A DNA stretch of 64,000 nucleotides from Pontiella desulfatans (GTDB lineage Bacteria; Verrucomicrobiota; Kiritimatiellia; Kiritimatiellales; Pontiellaceae): positions 3,100,001 through 3,164,000 of the forward strand of contig NZ_CAAHFG010000001.1 of the NCBI RefSeq assembly GCF_900890425.1, given 5' to 3'. The position numbers were made by a program, and so were the translations under genes. Below the pieces are notes generated by a model. It was not told the DNA's origin and did not search any database. It saw only the letters and a list, made by a program, of their open reading frames with translations. This document shows positions 44,199 through 53,683 of this stretch, one piece after another (the stretch's first letter is position 1; each line of letters starts with the position of its first letter).

Positions 44199-45632
44199 CT
44201 ATTTAAGCCCATCGAGCATTTTCTGTGTTTTCTCAACGGCAAAGCCGGCGAGGTGGTCGATCGCCGCCATCTCGGTTTCAACCGGATCGGAATCCCCCTG
44301 CTGTACCTGCCAGGCTTCCAATTTGGTCTGCAGTCCTTCCACAATCGCTTTATATTCTGGATTTGCCGCAAGGTTATTCACTTCAAACGGATCGGTCTTG
44401 TGGTCATACAGCTCCACATGTGGACGCTGAATGATGCGCTGCACCAACTTTTCATAGTCAGGATTCTTTAAGGCCGCGTTTTTCCAATCTGTAAGCATGC
44501 CCCCCTTGGTGATCCCGACCACATATTCGTCTTCCGACATATAGTTCACGATTAAGCGGTAGCGTTCATCGCGCACGGTTCTCGACGGATACGGCAGCGC
44601 GCCATGGACTCCGACGTTGGTCTGCAGGCCGTATGCTTCCGTTTTATGGGTCGTTGTTTTTCCCGCCAGCAACCCGGCAAAACTTTTCCCATCGAAATCA
44701 GCGACGTTCACTTTACCGCCCGCGATTTCAATCAGGGTCGGTAGGATATCGACATACTCCACGATCGCATCGGAACGAACCGGCTTAACCTTTCCCGGCC
44801 ACCACACGAATCCCGCCGCACGCAATCCATCCTCAAAGCAGCTCCATTTTCCACCCGGCATGGAATAGCCCTGCTCACTCAGGAAAACGATGATCGTATT
44901 TTCGGCGAGGTTATTCTCTTTAAGGGTTTCCATAATCGCGCCGACCTGATCATCAAGCGCCCCAATCTCGGCATAGTATTTACGCAACATCCCTCGCATG
45001 GCGGGAGTGTCACAGATATTTTCCGGCAGTTCTAAGGTTGAGGCATCATACTGACTCGGATCCCCGGCCGTATAAGGGCTATGCGCATGAATGGAACAAA
45101 TCACTTCACAAAACGGCTGCTCTCGATCCCGGGTCATGAATTCAATACTCGGAGCCAGATTATCGGTGGACTCAGCCGCATTACAATTGTGCTCAAACCC
45201 CTTGATATGCTCAAACGGGAAGACGGAGTTCGGACCAATATGCGTTTTACCCGTCAGCCCGACGCGATAGCCTTGCTCCTGCAGATAGTGAACGATGCTT
45301 TTTGTCCCCTCTTTTGCGAGACAGTGGTTTGGATAGCCGCCACTTCGGACGGGATACAATCCGGTATAGATATGTGTTCGGCACGGTGCGCACATGGACG
45401 CGGCGGTATACAGGCGGTCAAACGCCATGCCCTCGCCCGCCAGTTTATCGATGTTCGGAGTTTTTGCATTGTTGCTACCCATAAACCCAAAGTCGCGCCA
45501 ACAGATATCGTCGCCAATGATCAGCACCATATTGGGCCGGGAATTATTGAGCGGTGCCGCCCCCGAGATTGCAACGCCTGATAAAATCAGGCCCGCCGCC
45601 AGCAAGGCATAGTTCAGTTTCGATCCCTTCAT
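44199..45632 (-). CDS. S1-family sulfatase
   Basis: A complete 477-residue secreted sulfatase. The ATG at 45632 follows AAGGAG and starts a signal peptide (about 1-26); the frame opens at 45698. LIIGDDICWRDFGF is the first metal-binding strand, and the formylglycine site is CAPCR at Cys81. GLTGKTHIGP replaces the more usual GKWHLG, and FLSEQGYSMPGGKW is the second metal region (Glu-Gln in place of Asp-His/Asn). KTDPFEVNNLAANPEY closes the domain. The GKTHIG and SEQG variants occur in a distinct branch of S1 sulfatases. Divergently transcribed from the DUF5060 glycosidase. Confidence 0.92.
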   Translation of the reverse strand: MKGSKLNYALLAAGLILSGVAISGAAPLNNSRPNMVLIIGDDICWRDFGFMGSNNAKTPNIDKLAGEGMAFDRLYTAASMCAPCRTHIYTGLYPVRSGGYPNHCLAKEGTKSIVHYLQEQGYRVGLTGKTHIGPNSVFPFEHIKGFEHNCNAAESTDNLAPSIEFMTRDREQPFCEVICSIHAHSPYTAGDPSQYDASTLELPENICDTPAMRGMLRKYYAEIGALDDQVGAIMETLKENNLAENTIIVFLSEQGYSMPGGKWSCFEDGLRAAGFVWWPGKVKPVRSDAIVEYVDILPTLIEIAGGKVNVADFDGKSFAGLLAGKTTTHKTEAYGLQTNVGVHGALPYPSRTVRDERYRLIVNYMSEDEYVVGITKGGMLTDWKNAALKNPDYEKLVQRIIQRPHVELYDHKTDPFEVNNLAANPEYKAIVEGLQTKLEAWQVQQGDSDPVETEMAAIDHLAGFAVEKTQKMLDGLK

Positions 45633-46024
45633 CTCTTCATTCTCCTTAGACTTCAACCGCTCAGTGAACGCTTCGTCTGAAGCGCCTGCATCGCTCATTT
45701 TATGATGTTCTATAGTGTCATCATAAACTGGAATAAAAAAACACCTTTGGACTAAAATATACTCCAGTTTTCATAAACTATACTTAAGGTTTACCGATCG
45801 GAAAAATGCAAACATAATCCTTATTTTGACATCTAACGTTGAAGAACTGGTGTTCGCATCTTTACGGGGGATCCCATGCGCAACGCGACGTTTAGCAGCA
45901 GTATTTTAAGAACCCTTTTGGGTGATTATGTCATCCCTATGGTCGGGTGAAGTGAAGGGTGCCTAGTCTGTGAATATCCGGATCGGCTTTCCCACAGAAG
46001 AACAGATAAAAGGAAAGTATAGAC
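45633..46024. promoter_or_regulatory. Divergent promoter region between sulfatase and DUF5060 gene
   Basis: No gene of conviction was seen. An AT-rich stretch (45715-45830) contains an inverted repeat, ATAAACTGGA near 45723 with TCCAGTTTTCAT near 45768, suited to a dimeric regulator. It probably serves the sulfatase on the minus strand and the glycosidase on the plus strand. AAAGGAAAG precedes the ATG at 46025. Confidence 0.45.
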
Positions 46025-47842
46025 ATGAAGATAAATGGTTTACGTGTTGGTTTGGTTACGGTGCTGGTTCTGCTCTGTGTGAATGGGACCCTGGCACGTC
46101 CGTTGTTGGAGGGGAATCGAGTTCTTTGGCACCCTTTGACGATCAGCTTTTCGGGGCCTGTTGCCAGTGAGATGGATCAGAGCCCCAATCCGTTTCTTGA
46201 TTATCGGATGCAGGTCCAGCTCACCGCCCCTTCCGGTAAAACTGTTCAGGTTCCCGGCTATTTTGATGGGGATGGAAAAGGAGGAGCAACCGGTAGCGTC
46301 TGGCGCGTTAAGTTTTCGCCGGATGAAGCGGGGAAATGGAGGTACACCATCTCCTTTCGACAGGGACCCAATGTATCGATTTCTCTCGTCGCAAATGAGG
46401 GTAAAGCGTTGGCCTTTGATGGAGAAAAAGGAACCTTCACCGTTAAACCGCGTAACCCCGAAGCGGATGGGTTTTACAAGTGGGGTCTTTTGGAATATGC
46501 CGGCGGCCATTATTTAAAGTTTAGAGACGGTTCCTATTGGATTCGCGGCGGAGTGGATAGCCCGGAAAACTTTTTGGCCTACGCGGGTTTTGATGACACC
46601 CCGCCCAAGCATGCCTATGCGGTTCACACTGCAGCTTGGCGCGAAGGCGATCCCGACTGGAACGATGGCAAGGGCAAGGCCATTATCGGCGCTCTGAACG
46701 ATCTCGCTGAACGGAAGGTCAACAGCCTCTATTTCCTCACCATGAATATCGGGGGCGATGGTAAAGATGTTTGGCCTTGGGCGGGAACGCCAAACCCGAA
46801 AGGCGCTCCTGAAAACGATAATCTGCATTTCGATCTCAGTAAACTTCGACAGTGGGAAATGGTATTTTCGCATGCGCAACGAAAAGGAATCTTTCTTCAC
46901 GTTGTTTTGAATGAAGCCGAAGCGCCGAACAAACAAGAGCTCGACAACGGCGAACTGGGCATTGAACGGAAGCTCTACTATCGCGAGCTCATTGCCCGCT
47001 TTGGGCACCATCTGGCGATGGGATGGAATCTATGCGAAGAGTACAATATTGGCTTTGATTTTGGTCCGGATCGGATCAGAGCGTTTGCAGATTATATCCA
47101 GGCGGTTGATCCGTACCAGCACCCTATTTCGGTGCACACGGCGCATGATCCGTTAAAGGAGCTAGCCTTTACGTTTGGCGATCCCCGCTTCAGCATGACG
47201 TCTATTCAGCTGAATCGGCGACGTATTGATACCTTGGTCGAGGATTTTAGAAAAGCGACCGCTGAAGCGGGACGCCCAGTGCCCATCTCAATGGATGAAT
47301 TTGTGCTCGATGTCGGGCAGGAACAAGGGTGGAAACCCTTTGATCGTCCCGTATTGCACCGGAAGCAGCGGATTTGGCCTACGTATTTTTCAGGCGGCCA
47401 AATCGAATTTATTCTGGAAAAGCTGTTGTGGGTCGAATCGTTCAAAACAGAGAACCTGGTCGAACTCTGGAGGTCACTAGGCATTGCCCGCACCTTCATG
47501 GAAGAACATCTCCCGTTTTGGGAAATGGAACCGGCGGATTCGTTGGTTGATGGAGCGTCCACCATTACGGTCGGGACCGGGAAAAACAGATCCTTTCAAC
47601 TGGGCGCTCAGCTCTTTCATAAGCCGGGCGAAGTCTATGCCATCTATTTTCCCGCGACCACCGAGACCGGAACGCTCAACCTGACCCAGGATACGGGCAC
47701 GTTTCAGGGCCGTTGGTTTAATCCGCGCACGGGAAAATTTCAGGGAAACAACGAAACCGTGTCGGCGGGTAAGAACGTGAAATTGGGCAACGCGCCTGCC
47801 GAGCCAGAGGAAGATTGGGTGTACCTGCTAAAACGCATGTAA
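46025..47842 (+). CDS. DUF5060-containing secreted glycoside hydrolase-like protein
   Basis: A 605-residue secreted protein, signal peptide about 1-24. Residues about 28-145 form a DUF5060 sandwich (PLTISFSGPVA, VPGYFDGDG, GKWRYTISFRQGP). A TIM-barrel-like middle follows (FRDGSYWIRGGVDSPENFL, LYFLTMNIGGDGKDVWPW, MGWNLCEEYNIGFD with a candidate acid/base Glu, VPISMDEFVLDVG). The C-terminal sandwich (GEVYAIYFPATTETGTLNL, GRWFNPRTGKF) is of the collagen-binding-like type seen with DUF4038/DUF5060 enzymes. Relatives act on plant or algal polysaccharides; the exact activity is unknown. It is followed by the GH43 gene 61 bases later. Confidence 0.8.
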   Translation: MKINGLRVGLVTVLVLLCVNGTLARPLLEGNRVLWHPLTISFSGPVASEMDQSPNPFLDYRMQVQLTAPSGKTVQVPGYFDGDGKGGATGSVWRVKFSPDEAGKWRYTISFRQGPNVSISLVANEGKALAFDGEKGTFTVKPRNPEADGFYKWGLLEYAGGHYLKFRDGSYWIRGGVDSPENFLAYAGFDDTPPKHAYAVHTAAWREGDPDWNDGKGKAIIGALNDLAERKVNSLYFLTMNIGGDGKDVWPWAGTPNPKGAPENDNLHFDLSKLRQWEMVFSHAQRKGIFLHVVLNEAEAPNKQELDNGELGIERKLYYRELIARFGHHLAMGWNLCEEYNIGFDFGPDRIRAFADYIQAVDPYQHPISVHTAHDPLKELAFTFGDPRFSMTSIQLNRRRIDTLVEDFRKATAEAGRPVPISMDEFVLDVGQEQGWKPFDRPVLHRKQRIWPTYFSGGQIEFILEKLLWVESFKTENLVELWRSLGIARTFMEEHLPFWEMEPADSLVDGASTITVGTGKNRSFQLGAQLFHKPGEVYAIYFPATTETGTLNLTQDTGTFQGRWFNPRTGKFQGNNETVSAGKNVKLGNAPAEPEEDWVYLLKRM

Positions 47843-47903
47843 ATTGCGGACGGCCCCAATCTCGTAAAAAGCGATTTCTGATCAATGTAGGAGTTAAATA
47901 GGT

Positions 47904-49641
47904 ATGGAAAATAGATTCAATAGGACCAAGCGAAGCTTCAGATTTTTAATGCTGCTTTCTTTAGGAATAACAAGCCATGGTTTTGCCGGCGAAACGGGAG
48001 CCTTTAAAAATGATCATATTCCTGATTTAGAATTAAACGAAAACACTTTCGAAAATCCTATTATTCCAGGATTTAACCCTGACCCAAGTATCTGCAGAGT
48101 GGGTGAGGATTATTATTTAGTTAATTCAACCTTTGAATATTTCCCAGGGGTTCCGGTTTACCACAGTACCGATTTGGCCAATTGGAAATTAATAGGCCAT
48201 GCGTTACACCGCCCCTCTCAATTGGATTTGGATAAGTATGGATGTTCAAAAGGAATTTTTGCACCCACCATTCGATATCATGATGGTGTATTTTATATGA
48301 TTACAACGTTGGTTGGACGCAATGTAGGTAATTTTATTGTAACGGCAACAGACCCTGCCGGACCATGGTCCGAGCCGCATTTTATTAAGAACGCACCGGG
48401 CATTGATCCGTCGCTCTTTTTTGATGACGATGGGAAAGTTTATATTTCTGGAAACACGAAACCCAAAGAAAAACTCTGGAGCAGTCACAACGCCATTTGG
48501 CTTCAGGAGCTGGACGTAAAGACCTGGAAGCTCGTTGGCGAAAAGACCATCATATTCGATGCAGGTGATTATCGCGGTAAAGGCACATCGCTCGATAAAG
48601 GAAGTGAGCATTATTTGAATGCCGCGGAAGGGTCGCACGTCTACAAAAAAGATGGCTTTTACTATCATTTATTTTCATTGGGCGGCACTGGGCACAACCA
48701 TGCCGTTGCGATGATGAAAAGTGCAACGGTTACAGGCCCCTACGAAATGGATCCAACCAGCCCATTTCTTACGCACCGCGATTTATCACGAACGCATCCA
48801 ATTACCACAACCGGTCATGCCGATTTGGTAGAAACGCAAGATGGCGATTGGTGGATGGTATATCTTGGCAAGCGCCCCAACGATGGTGTGAGATTTATGC
48901 TGGGTCGCGAAACGTTTATTTCGCCCGTTGATTGGAAGGGAGAATGGCCCATTGTAAATCCAGACCGAAAAGTTGGACGCAGTGAACTGGTCCAAATGAA
49001 GCAAGCTGGCCTCAAAGAAAGCAAAAATGGGGTAAACGACTTTAGAGATGATTTTTCAGAGTCCAAACTAAATCCCCATTGGACGTTCAAACGAACACCG
49101 CGTACTCAATGGTGGTCTTTAGATGCTAAAAAAGGATTCATGCAACTCCAGTCCAGAAAAACTATCCGAGATGGTTAACCCTTCCTACTTAGGAAAAAGA
49201 CTCGCTCACTTTAATTTTGAGGCGGCAACAGAGCTTGACTTCACCCCCCAATCGCGTCATGAGGAAGCTGGTTTGGTCATCGAACGCGACCGTGATTACC
49301 ATGTGAAATTTGTAGTGACTAAAGTCCAAAACAAAACGGTTCTTAAGCTCATCCTGAGAAATGGACCTGATACTGATGATTCGTTGATTGCTCTAACCAA
49401 CATCAATTCAGATAAAATTCAGTTACGAGTTTCATCGGTAGGTTTTCTTTATAGTTTCAACTATTCACTCGATGGCAAAAAGTGGATCGAAATGGACGCT
49501 AAAGTGGATTGCAGAAGCAATGATTTTCATAAAGGGGGAAGGTGGACCGGTTCTTTTGTCGGCATCTACGCTTCTTCAAATGGAGAACAGAGTAACAACA
49601 AGGCCCTTTTTGACTGGTTTGAATACCAGGAAATTAAATAA
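47904..49641 (+). pseudogene. GH43-family glycosidase with a single-base frameshift
   Basis: A secreted GH43 (beta-xylosidase/arabinofuranosidase-like) starting at 47904 after GTAGGAG. The five-blade propeller shows FNPDPSICRVGEDYYLVNSTFEY (catalytic base Asp), IDPSLFFDDDGKVYISG and AAEGSHVYKKDGFYY (acid Glu). At 49178 the frame stops after KTIRDG, but the family sequence continues one frame over (NPSYLGKRLAHFNFEA) to 49641 with the C-terminal sandwich. Removing one T in GGTTAACC restores a protein of about 578 residues. This is either a true inactivating mutation or a sequencing error. The DNA is clearly more AT-rich than its neighbours and the protein is Bacteroidota-like, so it was probably acquired by transfer. 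Confidence 0.85.
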
Positions 49642-49748
49642 AGATAGTTTGAATTTAAAGAGCCAGACAGTTGAGAAACCTCGTCATTTTTATGACGGCG
49701 AAAGTCAGTCGGGGGCAAACTGGGATGGCGGCCGGTTCTTAAATTTAA

Positions 49749-49868
49749 GGTAGGGCTGGGTGTCCCCACCCCGCCGCTCGGCGGATTGGCTCAACATGCG
49801 CACGGACGCCTGTCGCGTGAGTCGCGTTCCGCGCCAACGCGGTCACGCGAAGGACAGGCATCCCTACC
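49749..49868. repeat. Long composite palindromic repeat
   Basis: Outer arms GGTAGGGCTGGGTGTCC and GGACAGGCATCCCTACC pair with few mismatches. An inner perfect-looking hairpin of CGCGTGA/TCACGCG and CGCGTT/AACGCG lies at about 49814-49850. The segment CCGCCGCTCGGCGGATTGGCTC matches the degraded copy near 43890. It fills the gap between the GH43 and the phosphatase genes, which otherwise holds no gene. Confidence 0.8.
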
Positions 49869-49970
49869 CTTTCCAAAGTCATGGTTTCTTGGCACACGAC
49901 TGAACGTCACAATCAAACTTGTAGATAGGAAAGGTTAGCAGTAGTTTTCGCTTCATACCAAAGGGCAACC

Positions 49971-50819
49971 ATGAAACTGACGGAAGAAGACCTACAGAAA
50001 CTGGCCAACCTCGCCATCGATGCCGCCGTGCGGACGGGAAAGTTTATATCTGAATCACAACCGGGCAAGGTTGAACATAAAGGCACCGGTGAATCGCTGG
50101 CTACAGACGTCGTGACCGAGGTGGACCGCCAAAGTCAGGAACTCATCCTTAAGATTCTGAACCCCAGCCTTGAGGAATACGATCTGGCCCTGCTGACGGA
50201 AGAGAGCCCGGACGACGGTAGCCGGTTGGAGAAAGACTATTTCTGGTGCATCGACCCGATTGACGGAACCCTTCAGTTTATTGAGGGGACTCCGGGCTAT
50301 GCCGTTTCCATTGCCTTGATTTCCAAGGAAGGCATTCCGCAGATCGGCGTGGTGTACGATCCCTGGACGCACACGCTGTATCACGCGGTTCGAGGAGGCG
50401 GTGCCTTCCGGAATTCCAATCCCTGGAAACTTCCAAACGTTGGAAACCGGCTGCGCATATTCACGGACCGCCACGAGTCAGAAGGACCGAAGTTCAAGCC
50501 CATGGTCAAGGCGATGGATGCTGAATCCGGCACCTACGGCGGAGCCGTGATGAATGCGCTCTGGTGCCTGGAAAATCCGCCGGCCTGTTATTTTAAGTTT
50601 CCAACCACCGGAAACCTCGGCGGCTCATTCTGGGATTTTGCAGCCATCACCTGCATATACAATGAGCTCGACCTCTGGGCCTCCGATGTACAAGGCCACA
50701 CCCTTCAGCTAAACCGCCCGGAAGCAATCACTCTCAGCCATTGCGGCGTGCTGTTTGCCACAGATCCCACACACGCAAAACAGTTTATACAGCTGAACGC
50801 GAATCCGATGTTTGCTTAA
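49971..50819 (+). CDS. Inositol monophosphatase / CysQ-like phosphatase
   Basis: A 282-residue cytoplasmic Mg2+-dependent phosphatase of normal family length. TEES at about 76-79 and WCIDPIDGT at 92-100 are the metal-binding motifs, and GGSFWDFAAITCIY near 210 carries the third Asp. The family includes inositol monophosphatases, histidinol phosphatase and the 3'-phosphoadenosine 5'-phosphate phosphatase CysQ. Several family members cannot be told apart by motif alone. A role in clearing PAP in a sulfur-rich metabolism is possible but speculative. The gene has its own upstream region and is not obviously in an operon. Confidence 0.85.
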   Translation: MKLTEEDLQKLANLAIDAAVRTGKFISESQPGKVEHKGTGESLATDVVTEVDRQSQELILKILNPSLEEYDLALLTEESPDDGSRLEKDYFWCIDPIDGTLQFIEGTPGYAVSIALISKEGIPQIGVVYDPWTHTLYHAVRGGGAFRNSNPWKLPNVGNRLRIFTDRHESEGPKFKPMVKAMDAESGTYGGAVMNALWCLENPPACYFKFPTTGNLGGSFWDFAAITCIYNELDLWASDVQGHTLQLNRPEAITLSHCGVLFATDPTHAKQFIQLNANPMFA

Positions 50820-51187
50820 AGGTTTGTAACTGGTCGGTCGATCCAAATACCGAATATCGATCATCACACACAAAACGCTGCTAACGGGTGTTGAACCTCC
50901 ATTCCACACAGAAACGGCATCACGCATATAAATGTAAAGTCCTCCCTCCCCAGTAGTGATAACAAGCGTCAACAAGAGGATTTATTTGATTTATGCACAA
51001 CAAACAGACGAACCAACCGCAACACAATAATGCTCAGGCCGCAGGGTTCAGATGGTTGGCTGATTAGTAAATTTTGCACAACTAATATATTGCCACCATG
51101 GAGCTATCGTCCTTGTGAAGAGCCAGAATGCTCATACACCGAAACACATATAAAGCCCCGCGTCCCGTATAGCTCTGAGGTGATAAA
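50820..51187. other. Gene-poor boundary between metabolic region and island
   Basis: No convincing gene. A possible promoter, TTGCACAACTAATATATT (near 51075), precedes the zinc-ribbon gene. This is the likely left edge of the accessory island, but no tRNA, integrase or attachment repeat was recognised. Confidence 0.4.
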
Positions 51188-51580
51188 ATGGCAAGAGGAC
51201 GACCATACAAATGTCCATACTGCGAGGCCACGACAAACGTGGCGAAGGGATTCAGATACAACAAGGGAGGAAAAGTCAGGCTTCGGCGTTGCAAGGTTTG
51301 CGGAAGGCGCTGGACGACAGGGCCGGTGCAAGGCCAGTCATCAGCGATACCCGCTGTCGAGGATCCGGTGCCAGTACCCGACGAGTATTCGGGCAAACCT
51401 TTCGCTGATGCTCCTGATCAGGCGGAGCAACGGGAAGAGACCGATGAAAATGAAGATGAAACCGGCCATGAAACGGAATGTAGAACGGAGCTGTCGCTAA
51501 GTGGCGAAGGAAGCCCGGATCAAAACGACCCAGGCGAAGAAAGAAAAGAAGAAGCAGAAGAGATCTTCTTCGCTCAGTAA
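51188..51580 (+). CDS. Small zinc-ribbon protein with acidic tail
   Basis: 130 residues with a GAGGTGA ribosome site. The N-terminus (about 8-42) is a classic zinc ribbon: CPYC, then GFRYNKGGKVRLRRCKVCGRRW. The rest is low-complexity, rich in E, D and Q, and ends EEIFFAQ. Such ribbons occur in transposase-associated InsA-like proteins and in plasmid transcription factors, so it probably binds nucleic acid. It is convergent with the next gene. Confidence 0.65.
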   Translation: MARGRPYKCPYCEATTNVAKGFRYNKGGKVRLRRCKVCGRRWTTGPVQGQSSAIPAVEDPVPVPDEYSGKPFADAPDQAEQREETDENEDETGHETECRTELSLSGEGSPDQNDPGEERKEEAEEIFFAQ

Positions 51581-51666
51581 GAGATATGATTCCGGCAACC
51601 GAAATCACGTGATCTCTCCCGCTCTAATACAATTCAGGTCTCTGGTGATTCAGTTGCTGCCGGCCA

Positions 51667-52320
51667 TCAGGCCGGCTGCAACACCTTCGCGGTCTTAGGC
51701 ACCATGATCTGCTCATCCACGACCTTGTAGTGGTCACAGAATCCCGCAAACATGGTGACGATGTCGCCACACAGCCTGTCGAATTCCTGCACCAGCTTTA
51801 CGCGGTCGCGCAGCTTCTCCATATCCCATTCCACGAACTCTTCGTTTTCATCGAGTCCGCGACCTGGATAGGTCACTATTTGAGGTATAGGCTTGGGCAG
51901 GACACGAAGTGTGCCGTCGCACCAGTCCGTCGTACAGGGGACATCCTGCTTGTGCCAGGTTTGCTTCCCGCACATATCGCAGCGGGCGGTATGGGCATTC
52001 TTGTAGTCCAGACCTCCCTGGTAAAGCACAAGATAGCCGCTAGACCGACCGTTGAAACCCACCTGCCAGCACCATTCGCGCTCCATCGACCACTTACGGA
52101 TCAGGTTCTGAATGGCATCGGACACGTCCTCGCATTCGAGCATTCCCCATGCCTGTTCCATCTGCACCGCTGTGAGATCCAGCCTATGGATCTTCACGCA
52201 ATTGGCATAGGATGTACTCCGGTTCCAGCTGTTCATGGAGCTGTACCGAAAATGGTTTTCCAAATACTGGATCATCGCTTCCCGGCTTCTCATATCTACT
52301 TTTTCATAAAAACGTTTCAT
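51667..52320 (-). CDS. Conserved island protein with zinc-finger-like cysteines
   Basis: 217 residues from the ATG at 52320, which follows GGAGGTAA (frame opens at 52335). The N-terminal half is helical (SREAMIQYLENHFRYSS, VKIHRLDLTAVQMEQ). The middle has CDMCGKQTWHKQ...CTTDWCDGTL, two Cys pairs that could bind zinc. A helical C-terminus follows (MEKLRDRVKLVQEFDRLCGD). I do not recognise a named family. It appears with ArdC and the small unknown genes of this island and is the last gene of the minus-strand run. Confidence 0.6.
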   Translation of the reverse strand: MKRFYEKVDMRSREAMIQYLENHFRYSSMNSWNRSTSYANCVKIHRLDLTAVQMEQAWGMLECEDVSDAIQNLIRKWSMEREWCWQVGFNGRSSGYLVLYQGGLDYKNAHTARCDMCGKQTWHKQDVPCTTDWCDGTLRVLPKPIPQIVTYPGRGLDENEEFVEWDMEKLRDRVKLVQEFDRLCGDIVTMFAGFCDHYKVVDEQIMVPKTAKVLQPA

Positions 52321-52381
52321 GGTTATTACCTCCAATTAGTTGAGGGGCATCCCCCTGGGATGAGGGCTGCCCCTATATTCA

Positions 52382-53269
52382 TTATGCCATTACCGGCTCC
52401 AGCTTTTCGGCCACGATATAATCGTATGCCTTCTGCGCCTGTTGCCCGGCGGATACCAGCATGGACGGATCGGCCTTAAGCCGCTCCAACCAGCCGTTGA
52501 GATAGGCCGCAGAATTGTCTTCCACCGCTGGAAGGATTCCGCAATGGCCACAAAGGAAAGCCGCACCCATTTCGGCAACGAGTTCCTCTTTGGAATATTC
52601 ATGCGATCCAAAGCGCACCGCATCCGTCACACCTTTCCGCGCAAGGCGCGAACTGTGGCCAACGCTATGAATAATTTCATGAAAACACGTAGCGAAAAAT
52701 GCCTCGTCGCTCAGAAACATTTCCTGCGGCGGCATATGCACGGTGTCCGTCAACGGATTGTACGCTGCATAGGTGCGCCCGTATTCAATCGCTGGCTTAT
52801 TCGCCATATCCTCGATCAGCTGTTCAGCTTCCATGATCGGACATATCTCCCGATCCGGCTTTTCAAGCTTCGGAATCTTCCGTTCGGGAATGCCCTCGCA
52901 CTGCGCCACGTTGAACACGTGGTAGTAACGAAGCATTGCATAGCCCCTTTGTTTATCGGGATCCGTGCTGGTTTCATCCGGCTCCACGAATTTCCAGAAA
53001 ACCACCGGCATTGAATGCTCACCCTTTAGGACTTTTCCTCCGAGCTGGTTCGCCTGCTTCATTGTCAGGAAATACGGTTGTGCGTAGCCCATCATATGCA
53101 ACAGAAAGGCATTGACTCCCCGGTATGGTTTCCGGCTAACCAGATTTTGCGGCCGCGCATCCTGCGAGACCCATGGCTTGCGCCACGGCAGTGTTCCGGT
53201 TGCGCTGATCCGCTCAACCATTTTCTGCGTAATCATTTCATTGATCTTATTTCGTGCGTTCTTCTTCAT
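52382..53269 (-). CDS. ardC: ArdC-like antirestriction protein (ssDNA-binding plus zincin)
   Basis: 295 residues from the ATG at 53269 (GGAGGTA ribosome site; frame opens at 53320). The N-terminal ArdC domain (about 5-125: TLPWRKPW, RGVNAFLLHMMGY, FLTMKQANQLGGKVLKGE, VVFWKF, YYHVFNVAQCEGI) binds single-stranded DNA. The C-terminal zinc protease-like domain has FHEIIHSVGHSSRL (HEIIH at 197-201). ArdC proteins protect incoming plasmid DNA from restriction during conjugation, so this gene marks the region as plasmid/ICE-derived. An intrinsic terminator precedes it. Confidence 0.9.
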   Translation of the reverse strand: MKKNARNKINEMITQKMVERISATGTLPWRKPWVSQDARPQNLVSRKPYRGVNAFLLHMMGYAQPYFLTMKQANQLGGKVLKGEHSMPVVFWKFVEPDETSTDPDKQRGYAMLRYYHVFNVAQCEGIPERKIPKLEKPDREICPIMEAEQLIEDMANKPAIEYGRTYAAYNPLTDTVHMPPQEMFLSDEAFFATCFHEIIHSVGHSSRLARKGVTDAVRFGSHEYSKEELVAEMGAAFLCGHCGILPAVEDNSAAYLNGWLERLKADPSMLVSAGQQAQKAYDYIVAEKLEPVMA

Positions 53270-53283
53270 TGTATACCTCCAAT

Positions 53284-53310
53284 AAAAAAGCCGCCCGGAG
53301 TGGACGGCTT
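53284..53310 (-). terminator. Intrinsic terminator upstream of ardC
   Basis: AAGCCGCCC...GGACGGCTT forms a 9-bp stem with one mismatch and is followed on the minus strand by TTTTTT. It is 26 bases past the stop of the 53336-53683 gene and immediately before the ardC ribosome site. Confidence 0.85.
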
Positions 53311-53335
53311 GGTTCATCATTAAAAGAGCAAAGCC

Positions 53336-53683
53336 TCACGACTCCGCCCCGTTCATTATTTCTTCGTATTCTGCTTCCTCCATCGGATAAGCCTCGTATG
53401 GCAACTCCTCCAAATAGAGGGCATTGACCACCACGCGGCAATAACCGCCGTTTGCTGTCCAAATCGCCGCAGCAATCCTTGCAGCAAACTCGTCCTCGGT
53501 TTCACCACCGCACAGCCGATCCTGTGCAACGGCCTCGATCCCTTTTGCGCCATTACCGCGCTCAAAGTCCTGGAAGGACTCCTTGTCGAATGCCCATTCT
53601 TCGCAACAGGCTTCAATGATCTGCTCCCGCCGTGATTTATCAGGTTGCTCGATTTCGACACTCGCTTCGTAATACCGGCTCAT
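53336..53683 (-). CDS. Small acidic island protein, unknown function
   Basis: 115 residues, strongly acidic (SRYYEASVEIEQPDKSRREQ, ETEDEFAARIAAAIWTANGGYC, then EEAEYEEIMNGAES). A predicted alpha/beta fold is likely, but no known motif is seen. The start ATG overlaps the stop of the upstream zinc-ribbon gene (ATGA), so the two are translationally coupled. Confidence 0.6.
   Translation of the reverse strand: MSRYYEASVEIEQPDKSRREQIIEACCEEWAFDKESFQDFERGNGAKGIEAVAQDRLCGGETEDEFAARIAAAIWTANGGYCRVVVNALYLEELPYEAYPMEEAEYEEIMNGAES

Noticed and set aside
51188-51580. Transposase-associated InsA protein
   Set aside because: Only the zinc ribbon is shared. The acidic tail and lack of a nearby InsB-like gene or inverted repeats do not support an IS1-type element.
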